IMG/VR virus record: IMGVR_UViG_3300031658_000021
Span: 1 to 44,395 of that record
Direction: 5' to 3' (one strand)
Length of the DNA: 44,395 nt
Origin: a virus
The notes under the pieces were generated by a model that was given only the letters and a program-made list of their open reading frames with translations, was not told where the DNA came from and did not search any database. Numbering within the stretch: the stretch's first letter is position 1; every line of letters starts with the position of its first letter. Positions 11,441 to 17,373 of this stretch are shown here, one piece after another. Position numbers and translations under genes: made by a program.

Positions 11441-11962
11441 ATGAAACTAGAAGTAATAAGGTTCAACAAGGGCAAAGATTCAACTAACGGAATACTATTC
11501 GATATAACAAATGATAAAAGAAAATTTTTATGCTATACTCTCGAAGATGAGAGCCGCACCGAAAAAGTGTGGGGAGAAACTTGTATACCTGAAGGAGAGT
11601 ATAAAATCGGTCTTCGAACTGTTGGTGGACTCCATGCCAGATATTCTACGCGGTTTGCTGACATTCATATGGGGATGCTTCACGTATTGGATGTACCTAA
11701 TTTTAAATATATTCTTATTCATTGCGGTAATACTGACGAAGATACCGCTGGTTGTTTACTCCTTGGTGACACGCAAACGAACAACAACGTTAAAGAAAAC
11801 GGTTACATCGGTAAATCCACCCTTGCCTACTTCAGGGTCTACGAAGAAATCTCGAAAGCCTTCAAAGAGGGCGAAGAAGAAGTGACTATAACGTATAGGG
11901 ATTTTGCAACTAGCCTTATCCTAGATGAAAACAAAGCAACTGAATCCCCCGACGAATGTTAG
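11441..11962 (+). CDS. DUF5675-type protein, probable lysis/cell-wall role (173 aa)
   Basis: MKLEVIRFNKGKDSTNGILF begins a domain that I recognise as DUF5675: the FCYTLEDESR, GETCIPEGEYKIGLR and ILIHCGNTDEDTAGCLLLG segments are its hallmarks. The IH-x-GNT...GC segment is reminiscent of the H...GC active-site layout of L,D-transpeptidases, suggesting peptidoglycan chemistry, but this is not established. Such genes often lie near phage lysis genes. A second frame with membrane segments is nested inside (11511-11885). The C-terminal 20 residues are polar and probably disordered. It overlaps the next gene by seven bases. Confidence 0.7.
   Translation: MKLEVIRFNKGKDSTNGILFDITNDKRKFLCYTLEDESRTEKVWGETCIPEGEYKIGLRTVGGLHARYSTRFADIHMGMLHVLDVPNFKYILIHCGNTDEDTAGCLLLGDTQTNNNVKENGYIGKSTLAYFRVYEEISKAFKEGEEEVTITYRDFATSLILDENKATESPDEC
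11511..11885 (+). CDS. Nested holin-like membrane protein in another frame (124 aa)
   Basis: The frame runs entirely within the 11441-11962 gene, +1 relative to it. It begins MIKENFYAILSKMRAAPKKC and includes a ~37-residue hydrophobic stretch (LLTFIWGCFTYWMYLILNIF and beyond, ~residues 50-87) that fits one long or two short transmembrane helices. It ends in a strongly basic tail (GSTKKSRKPSKRAKKK). An N-terminal soluble helix, membrane segments and a Lys/Arg tail are typical of holins. The chance of a 124-codon overlapping frame with this composition is low but not negligible. Placement within a presumed lysis-related gene raises the odds that it is real. Confidence 0.5.
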   Translation: MIKENFYAILSKMRAAPKKCGEKLVYLKESIKSVFELLVDSMPDILRGLLTFIWGCFTYWMYLILNIFLFIAVILTKIPLVVYSLVTRKRTTTLKKTVTSVNPPLPTSGSTKKSRKPSKRAKKK

Positions 11963-12765
11963 GAATAGGAACAAGCTTTGGATCCCTAACTACTCAAGCA
12001 AGCGCTTCGGGTAATAGATTTTCCTATCCGACCGAAACGAACGCTTATTCTGTGAACTTCGACGGAACTAACGATACGTCAACTCAAACCTCAGCAGCAA
12101 GTGGAGTCAACTCCCTGACTCACGAGCTTAACGGAACTAATTGGTCGCTACAGTTTTATTTTAAAACCGCTACCGCTGGTAGTTTAAGCAATGGGTTTAT
12201 CTTTTGGAAAGGCCCATCTTTCAACAAATTCTTTAGAATGACCGTGTCAGGAGGAGGAGGAGATCTTGGGCTTCTGTCAGGTGGAGTTTCTGGTGGCGGG
12301 ACTGGTATTTCTACAACTTTTGATACAAACTGCGTTGCAAATACTTGGTATCATGTAATACTTACTAGCGACGGAACTGGGACAAACAGACTCACGAAGT
12401 GTTATTTAGACGGAAGTTTAGTGTCGACCGTTTCACAAAGTACCATTGCCTCCTCCAAGGAAGTGGTTCCTTCATCGGGAGCTAATACATTTGCCAACCT
12501 TGCAGGATTTCTATACTATGAATACACTATAGATCAATGGGCTACATGGAGCGAAGAGCTCTCTGCCGCCGAAGTATCGGAGATATATACAAATACTCCA
12601 GATCTAACTCAAGACGCTGGAGATTATGTCACTAGCGCAAGACTACAGCGATACTACAAAATGGACGAGGGTTCAGGAACAAGCTTGGCCGATAGCTCAG
12701 GAAATAACAGAACGGCTATAACCCTTGTAAACGGTCCAACATTCCAATCAAATACGCCTTTCTAA
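11956..12765 (+). CDS. LamG/concanavalin-like lectin-domain protein (269 aa)
   Basis: ATG 11956 overlaps the DUF5675 stop. Residues ~40-265 form a LamG-type (Laminin_G_3) beta-sandwich: NAYSVNFDGTNDTSTQ, WSLQFYFKTATAGSLSNGFI, NTWYHVILTSDGTGTNRLTK, TIDQWATWSEELSAAEVSEI, then YYKMDEGSGTSLADSSGNNR. The last motif is the characteristic 'MDEGSG...DSSGN' end of this domain. Carbohydrate binding is the expected property; a receptor-binding fibre or capsid decoration fits its place among virion genes. The short N terminus (MLGIGTSFGSLTTQA) could be a virion-docking peptide. Confidence 0.7.
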   Translation: MLGIGTSFGSLTTQASASGNRFSYPTETNAYSVNFDGTNDTSTQTSAASGVNSLTHELNGTNWSLQFYFKTATAGSLSNGFIFWKGPSFNKFFRMTVSGGGGDLGLLSGGVSGGGTGISTTFDTNCVANTWYHVILTSDGTGTNRLTKCYLDGSLVSTVSQSTIASSKEVVPSSGANTFANLAGFLYYEYTIDQWATWSEELSAAEVSEIYTNTPDLTQDAGDYVTSARLQRYYKMDEGSGTSLADSSGNNRTAITLVNGPTFQSNTPF

Positions 12766-12998
12766 TGACAAAATACGTAATAATAGAAGCAACTGATGTA
12801 AGCTCAGTGGACTTCACTAAAGTCTTAGAAACTTCATTGAATACCTTAAGGTATAGTACTGACGAATCTAAAACCTTTGTAAAATATGTTGGTAGTAAGC
12901 CTGGGTTCCTATATGGTAAACCCACTAACACTCACGCGGAAATGCTGGTTATATTGAATGATCCCGACGGGGAGTGGTTCACGGAATCACCCTTCTAG
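12765..12998 (+). CDS. Conserved small phage protein (77 aa)
   Basis: MTKYVIIEATDVSSVDFTKV followed by LETSLNTLRYSTDESKTFVK and a C-terminal THAEMLVILNDPDGEW. The VSSVDFTKVLETS...LRYS..E.KTFVKY pattern recurs in small proteins of marine phages, next to tail or fibre genes. ATG overlaps the stop of the lectin gene by one base, so the two are coupled. It may be a chaperone or adaptor of the lectin, which is inference from position. Confidence 0.55.
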   Translation: MTKYVIIEATDVSSVDFTKVLETSLNTLRYSTDESKTFVKYVGSKPGFLYGKPTNTHAEMLVILNDPDGEWFTESPF

Positions 12999-13409
12999 GG
13001 CTCTATATACTCTCTGAACGAGTAAACGTCCCTTCTGGGAAAGGGCATATCTAACCCTATAATTGTACTTGGTTTCATCTCGAAAGAGATGATCCTCGTA
13101 CGTACCTGAAGGTGTTAGCCGATCGAAGTGTTTGTAGAGGTAGCCCTCGTTAACTAATGGAAAGACAGTTCTTTCTCCTAGCTTCTTCTTACTTACTTGA
13201 TACTCTTTCGCGGCGTAGTCTAACGTCCAGAACTCAAGATCGTAGGCCCAAAACATGAACATAATCTCCTTCTGGAAGATGTCGTGGCTCTCTTGTGTGG
13301 ATAAAAGAATAGCCCGAAGGTTCTTTAGGTAGTTTCTTTTTACGTATCTTTGATTTAACCTGGACGACTCTCTGAATAGTTTTTTTTTGGGAACTCTACT
13401 TTTCGGCAT
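12987..13409 (-). CDS. MarR-like winged-helix regulator, leftward (140 aa)
   Basis: Begins MPKSRVPKKKLFRESSRLNQ at 13409. The segment KEIMFMFWAYDLEFWTLDYA, KEYQVSKKKLGERTVFPLVN, EGYLYKHFDRL, then RVRYALSQKGRLLVQRVYRA matches a MarR/winged-helix fold, with KKKLGERTVFPLVNEGYL as recognition helix and SQKGRLLV as the wing-adjacent helix. It is encoded against the late genes and its ATG is only four bases from the divergent ATG at 13414. A transcription regulator of the phage late genes, or a repurposed structural cousin, is likely. Family assignment is by pattern. Confidence 0.6.
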   Translation of the reverse strand: MPKSRVPKKKLFRESSRLNQRYVKRNYLKNLRAILLSTQESHDIFQKEIMFMFWAYDLEFWTLDYAAKEYQVSKKKLGERTVFPLVNEGYLYKHFDRLTPSGTYEDHLFRDETKYNYRVRYALSQKGRLLVQRVYRALEG

Positions 13410-13413
13410 TGAA

Positions 13414-13749
13414 ATGAATTTATTACGTAAAGATATGAAAGAACATGCTTTTCTTTTGGAAATTCAACGGCTTGCTATTGAAATGGACTTACTTATTGAA
13501 AAGTACGACGTCCGAGACAAGGTAATTTCGGTAATGGTTACTGGGCTTATAGACGAAGAAGAGTATGGGGAAGCACAGATGAAGGCTATATATAGCTATA
13601 GCTTAGACTCCAGGAACGAGCTCGAGAGCATAATGGAATTTATTGACACTACATGGAGCGCCGAAGCCGACCCCTTATATCCTCCAGAGGAGGAAGGGTA
13701 CGATAGCATCGACGACTTACTGGATGGAACTGGAATTGAATTAGAATAA
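13414..13749 (+). CDS. Hypothetical acidic protein (111 aa)
   Basis: I choose ATG 13414 (MNLLRKDMKEHAFLLEIQRL); a 13387 start lies inside the divergent regulator's coding region. The N-terminal two thirds are helical with VISVMVTGLIDEEEYGEAQM, and the C-terminal third is acidic (EEEGYDSIDDLLDGTGIELE). No family recognised. It is followed by a one-base gap and the 13751 gene, so they form one unit. Confidence 0.55.
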   Translation: MNLLRKDMKEHAFLLEIQRLAIEMDLLIEKYDVRDKVISVMVTGLIDEEEYGEAQMKAIYSYSLDSRNELESIMEFIDTTWSAEADPLYPPEEEGYDSIDDLLDGTGIELE

Positions 13750-13750
13750 A

Positions 13751-13990
13751 ATGGAAGGAATTATTAGGAAAATTGTGGTCGGAAGAGACCCTAAGGATGG
13801 TATGGCTTATTATGTTGGTATGAGAGCTGGCGCGGGTAAGGTTAGCACCATAGTTCAAGATGATCGTCACCTATCTAAATACGGGAAAAACAGATACCTT
13901 GTGTATATGCAAGACGAAGAAGGCGCTCAGACGCTATGGAAAGCCATAGATGGCATGCCCTGTATGTTGGAGTTCGACTGCAACTTTTAA
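13751..13990 (+). CDS. Conserved small phage protein with KYGK..Y motif (79 aa)
   Basis: MEGIIRKIVVGRDPKDGMAY, then TIVQDDRHLSKYGKNRYLVY and LWKAIDGMPCMLEFDCNF. The order GRDPKDG-Y-V-G...HLS-KYGK-RY-VY...LWK-x-IDGMP is one I know from small uncharacterised proteins of crAss-like and marine Bacteroidota phages. Function unknown; usually near GroES-like genes, as here. Confidence 0.55.
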   Translation: MEGIIRKIVVGRDPKDGMAYYVGMRAGAGKVSTIVQDDRHLSKYGKNRYLVYMQDEEGAQTLWKAIDGMPCMLEFDCNF

Positions 13991-13993
13991 CCC

Positions 13994-14590
13994 ATGAGGA
14001 CATTTGATCTATTTATCGTTAAGATAAAAAGCAGGCTTAAGGATACTATTACTTCCGAGAGTGGCTTTGAACTATTCGTGGACGCAAAGTTTAATGACTT
14101 CAAGAATAGAACGACAGAAGCCCCCGTGGTATGCGTGCCCTTTAAATATGATACAGGAGTAGAGGTGGGGGACACTTTATACTTTCATCACTTAGTGGTG
14201 CTTGGAGGGGATAATAACGGGCAGATATTTACAGAGGAGGATAACACTTATATAGTAAGCTACGACCCCGAGAGCGCAATTGCCAACCAGGCCATAGCTT
14301 TTAAAAGCAAGAAGACTGGTAAGATACAATGTCTCACGGGTTGGTGCCTATTAAAGGAAGTGGTGCAGGAGGAACTCACCCTTCAGTCCGATATTATAGA
14401 GATCGTAGACTTAACGGAAAAATTACCCACGAAAGCCGAAGTGGTGTATACTTGCAAACAAGCCGACGAGATAGGGGTTAAGCCAGGGGATATAGTTGGA
14501 TTCAAACAAAACAGAGACTATCGTATAACTATAGACGGGACGGAGTATTTCCGCACCCGCGCAGAAGACTTAATGTATGTCGAAATCTAA
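13994..14590 (+). CDS. GroES-like co-chaperonin protein with two candidate domains (198 aa)
   Basis: Residues ~40-75 (VVCVPFKYDTGVEVGDTLYF-HHLVV) and 150-198 (AEVVYTCKQADEIGVKPGDI, GFKQNRDYRITIDGTEYFRT, ending EDLMYVEI) both show the GroES-type 'V-x-GD-x-x-x-F' turn; the C-terminal copy also ends in a characteristic R-x-EDL-x-x-V strand. Known phage co-chaperonins (e.g. gp31 in T4) substitute for GroES in capsid folding. Size (~200 aa) suggests a tandem or elaborated version. It may support capsid protein folding with host GroEL; assigned by pattern only. Confidence 0.55.
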   Translation: MRTFDLFIVKIKSRLKDTITSESGFELFVDAKFNDFKNRTTEAPVVCVPFKYDTGVEVGDTLYFHHLVVLGGDNNGQIFTEEDNTYIVSYDPESAIANQAIAFKSKKTGKIQCLTGWCLLKEVVQEELTLQSDIIEIVDLTEKLPTKAEVVYTCKQADEIGVKPGDIVGFKQNRDYRITIDGTEYFRTRAEDLMYVEI

Positions 14591-14867
14591 ATTTACTACT
14601 ATAGGAGCCTCCAGAAGGCTTATGTCCAGTATGGAGATAGCTATAGAAAACATGATCGAGGAAATTAAAAAACCCGTCGATCCAGAAATCAATGGTTCAG
14701 CACGTAAAGCGGAGCTACAGTCTATTAAGCAAACAGCAACGGACTGTAAGGAGCTTATTATAGAAAGGCAAAGGCTTGGTCAAATGGTTAAAGACCTGGA
14801 GACGAGCGGGGAGATAAGCGGGGAAGCGGATTATTCAGGCGGGTTTGCCGAAAGATTCTCGAAATGA
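14577..14867 (+). CDS. Small helical hypothetical protein (96 aa)
   Basis: ATG 14577 lies in the last codons of the GroES-like gene (14-base overlap). MSKSKFTTIGASRRLMSSME leads into a long helix (IAIENMIEEIKKPVDPEING, then KAELQSIKQTATDCKELIIE) ending in a Gly-rich ADYSGGFAERFSK. Could be a terminase small-subunit-like or scaffolding adaptor, but no motif confirms it. Overlaps the HNH gene by four bases. Confidence 0.5.
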   Translation: MSKSKFTTIGASRRLMSSMEIAIENMIEEIKKPVDPEINGSARKAELQSIKQTATDCKELIIERQRLGQMVKDLETSGEISGEADYSGGFAERFSK

Positions 14868-15334
14868 AGAGGTGTTCCCACTGTCAGAGATTAAAGGATA
14901 ATGAGGAGTTTTACCTCCACTCCGATGGAAAAACTAGATTTAAAGATTGTAGAGAGTGTACCTCTATAAAAACCGTTGAAAGGAAGAAAAAGATATACGC
15001 TTGGGTGGACAAGTATAAGTCCTCCGTTGGGTGCGAGAACTGCGGGGAGACGGACAAGAGATGCTTACAGCTACACCATCGAGACTCCTCCAATAAAAAG
15101 AAAAGCGTTGCTACCCTTATAGGTAAGGGCTATATATTTAGAACTGTGAAGGCTGAAGTAGAAAAATGCGAGGTCCTATGCGCTAATTGTCACTCCATAC
15201 ATCATTACGACGACAGGAGGTCTGGACACTGGGGCGCAGGTAAATATGACTATGACTGCGTAGAAGAGGAGTGTTCCCCTATGGTAGAGCAACTAGAGCT
15301 TTTCCTTAACCACGACTATACGTTAGAAATATAG
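14864..15334 (+). CDS. HNH endonuclease with N-terminal zinc finger (156 aa)
   Basis: Begins MKRCSHCQRLKDNEEFYLHS: CSHC followed by CREC gives a zinc-binding head (residues ~4-33). The catalytic domain is GCENCGETDKRCLQLHHRDS then CEVLCANCHSIHH, i.e. CxxC...LHHRDS...CxxCHxxHH, the zinc-stapled HNH layout with catalytic His in LHH. HNH proteins next to terL often act in packaging or as homing nucleases; its position three genes before TerL favours a packaging role. The C-terminal 45 residues are acidic. Confidence 0.75.
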   Translation: MKRCSHCQRLKDNEEFYLHSDGKTRFKDCRECTSIKTVERKKKIYAWVDKYKSSVGCENCGETDKRCLQLHHRDSSNKKKSVATLIGKGYIFRTVKAEVEKCEVLCANCHSIHHYDDRRSGHWGAGKYDYDCVEEECSPMVEQLELFLNHDYTLEI

Positions 15335-15336
15335 CT

Positions 15337-15344
15337 TACCTTTG
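15337..15344 (+). promoter_or_regulatory. -7 box TACCTTTG four bases before ATG 15349
   Basis: TACCTTTG is followed by CTAT and then ATG, so transcription would start at or within a few bases of the start codon, predicting a leaderless mRNA for the secreted cassette. The TACCTTTGCTATAT string is shared with the strong promoter at 8647. Confidence 0.6.
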
Positions 15345-15348
15345 CTAT

Positions 15349-15717
15349 ATGAAACAACTTACCGTATTACTCCTTTTGACCTTTATGTCATGCACTGTTT
15401 GGGCTCAGTGTAACCAGCACGTCTTTAGCTCTGTAGGGGCTGAAAAATGGACAAACTTCCAATACCAGGATTGTGATGGGGGAGCCCATTACTTTGGGTT
15501 ACCCGCTGGAGGATACACTATAATTTACTGTGCAGACATAGGAACTGCCTTTGTTTTGAATGGTGATGGGTTTGTATACCCTCTCCTTCAGGAGCACCCA
15601 GCCTACGTATCGTGCATACAGGAAGAATCATGCCCAGGAGACCTAGACAATAGCGGGGCTATTGATGTGCAAGACTTACTGTTGTTCCTAGAGAATTACG
15701 GGTTGCCATGCGATTAA
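15349..15717 (+). CDS. Secreted protein with dockerin-like C terminus (122 aa)
   Basis: Residues 1-20 (MKQLTVLLLLTFMSCTVWAQ) form a signal peptide; cleavage near WA-QC is likely, and FMSC is a possible but poor lipobox. The mature body is Cys-rich (QCNQHVFSSVGAEKWTNFQY, QDCDGGAHYFGLPAGG). The last 28 residues, CPGDLDNSGAIDVQDLLLFL-ENYG, are a dockerin/F-hand-type calcium loop (D-x-D-x-S-x-x-x-V-x-DLL) like those ending secreted proteins of marine Flavobacteriia. It overlaps the next gene by 10 bases, so the pair is probably coexpressed and exported together. Confidence 0.7.
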   Translation: MKQLTVLLLLTFMSCTVWAQCNQHVFSSVGAEKWTNFQYQDCDGGAHYFGLPAGGYTIIYCADIGTAFVLNGDGFVYPLLQEHPAYVSCIQEESCPGDLDNSGAIDVQDLLLFLENYGLPCD

Positions 15718-16922
15718 ACCTTTTTACAATACTCTGGCTCCTATATGGATTTTTTATAACTAACAATATTTACGGTCAATGTGATCTAGCTATAAGTAGT
15801 TGGGATGCAGTCTCTGGGGACATAGTTATTGAGGTTATTAATAGTGAAAACTGCGGTTGTAACGAATTTACTTCCGAAGGAAACACTTGTGAAACGAGCA
15901 TAGTCCCTTATGTTAACAACAACACAACGGTGTCTCACATAGTTCTAGGGTTACATGTAGACGGATTAGACTATAACTGGGGGTGCACGGCTGCGACCAA
16001 CCACCCAGGATGGACATGGAAGGTATTTACTCTTTGGGGGAACCAAGAGTTAGAGAGTGGGGATACATGGACCGCCAATGTGTATGACTCCCCCGTAGCT
16101 AGTGATTGCTGGACGGAGATATTAGCTAATGATACTCTATGTACCGAGCTGGTTATATGGCAGATTAACCTATCACGCACGTCTTCTACCGAAGAAGGCG
16201 GATGGGCTGTCAATGGGGGCGGTGAAACTCAGACTCAGAATTACCCTGACGTAGATTTATCTAATAATTTCGCCGTAAATTGTGCTCCTCCATCTTGCGA
16301 CACTGTTTACGTAGACGTTGAGGTTGTCGAATATATATACGAGACGGACACTATAGTAGAATATGTAGATGTTGAATGGATCACAACCGACACACTCTAC
16401 ATAACAGACACTGTAGTGGAATACATAGAGATTATTGAATATATCCATGACACCATTGTTTTGATTGAAACGGACACTATAGTAGAAATTGAGTATACGT
16501 ATGTTACGGATACCATAAGCATAGAGACAGTGGTATACGAATACGTCTATGTCTTCAACACGGACACTATCATAGATCATTACACGGAGTATGAATATAT
16601 AGACTGCAACACGGGTGAACCCTGTATCAACGAGGAGCCAAACCCATGTGATGAAACTTCTATATTTGCCCCTAATGTAGTGACCCCTAACGGTGATGGA
16701 TGGAACGATACGTGGAAAGCTATAGCGGAGGGTGGTTGCTGGGGAACCTGGGAAACGCGCATATATAACAGGTGGGGTAGTCTAGTTTGGATCAGCACAT
16801 CGTCTATGGATGAGTGGGAGGCAGACGTAGCTACGGGTGTTTACGTATACACCATAACAGCCCATAGCTCCATAAACGCCAGCGTCTTTGAGTTCAACGG
16901 GACGATAACTGTGTTATATTAG
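15708..16922 (+). CDS. Type IX secretion cargo with type B (CHU_C-like) C-terminal domain (404 aa)
   Basis: A signal peptide (residues 1-23, cleavage near IYG-QC) is followed by a Cys-containing beta-rich domain to ~residue 195, then an Asp-Thr-rich stretch (~200-300, repeated TDTI/TDTV units such as ETDTIVEYVDVEW) that would be an extended stalk. Residues 318-404 match the gliding-motility-associated/type B T9SS sorting domain: FAPNVVTPNGDGWNDTWKA, then YNRWGSLVW, WEADVATGVYVYTITA and a final beta strand. This domain targets host proteins through the outer membrane of Bacteroidota. Here it lies between phage HNH and terminase genes, in frame and intact, so the phage apparently uses the host system to place a protein on the cell surface. 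Start overlaps the 15349 gene. Confidence 0.8.
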   Translation: MRLNLFTILWLLYGFFITNNIYGQCDLAISSWDAVSGDIVIEVINSENCGCNEFTSEGNTCETSIVPYVNNNTTVSHIVLGLHVDGLDYNWGCTAATNHPGWTWKVFTLWGNQELESGDTWTANVYDSPVASDCWTEILANDTLCTELVIWQINLSRTSSTEEGGWAVNGGGETQTQNYPDVDLSNNFAVNCAPPSCDTVYVDVEVVEYIYETDTIVEYVDVEWITTDTLYITDTVVEYIEIIEYIHDTIVLIETDTIVEIEYTYVTDTISIETVVYEYVYVFNTDTIIDHYTEYEYIDCNTGEPCINEEPNPCDETSIFAPNVVTPNGDGWNDTWKAIAEGGCWGTWETRIYNRWGSLVWISTSSMDEWEADVATGVYVYTITAHSSINASVFEFNGTITVLY

Positions 16923-16926
16923 CATT

Positions 16927-17178
16927 ATGGCAAGAGACTACAAAGACGAGTACGAAAAGTTCCAAGGAACTCCGAAGCAGAAAAAGCTAAGGGTTATAAG
17001 GAATCGCAATAGAAGGAAGCTTGTTGCTGGAGGCAGGGTTAGAAAGGGTGACGGAAAAGACATACACCACGTAGGAGATAAGTTAACAGTAATGTCTGCC
17101 TCTAAGAACCGAGGGCTTCCAGAGAAATCAAGATTAAAAAAGTCAAAGCGAAAGCGCTGGGGACTTAAAAAGAAATAA
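16927..17178 (+). CDS. Basic HNH-like small protein preceding terminase (83 aa)
   Basis: MARDYKDEYEKFQGTPKQKK then RNRNRRKLVAGGRVRKGDGK-DIHH and MSASKNRGLPEKSRLKKSKR. The GDGK-[DE]-[IV]-HH...SKNRG scheme is a known small HNH-like protein of crAss-like and marine phages, just upstream of the terminase. Only the first His pair of a full HNH core is visible, so nuclease activity is uncertain. Very basic, DNA binding likely. Confidence 0.6.
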   Translation: MARDYKDEYEKFQGTPKQKKLRVIRNRNRRKLVAGGRVRKGDGKDIHHVGDKLTVMSASKNRGLPEKSRLKKSKRKRWGLKKK

Positions 17179-17184
17179 AATTAA

Positions 17185-17373
17185 ATGGCTGAGTATAAAT
17201 GTGAATGTAAAGAGGACATCGTAGACGTCCCATCTGCTACAATAAGATACGTAGAGGGTCTAGGCGTGATACACGATGTTAAGTGCGAGGATTGTGGGGA
17301 GTATATGACCCACTCTAACCCGAAGTCAGGAGCCCCTGGATTTAGATCTAACAGGTATGGTCAAACATTTTGA
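17185..17373 (+). CDS. Zinc-ribbon small protein before terminase (62 aa)
   Basis: MAEYKCECKEDIVDVPSATI with VKCEDCGEYMTHSNPKSGAP. The CEC near the start and the CxxC (CEDC) give a potential four-Cys zinc ribbon. Proteins of this type, ending in PKSG-x-P, accompany terminases in related phages. Its stop codon overlaps the terminase TTG start (TTGA), indicating coupling. Confidence 0.55.
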   Translation: MAEYKCECKEDIVDVPSATIRYVEGLGVIHDVKCEDCGEYMTHSNPKSGAPGFRSNRYGQTF

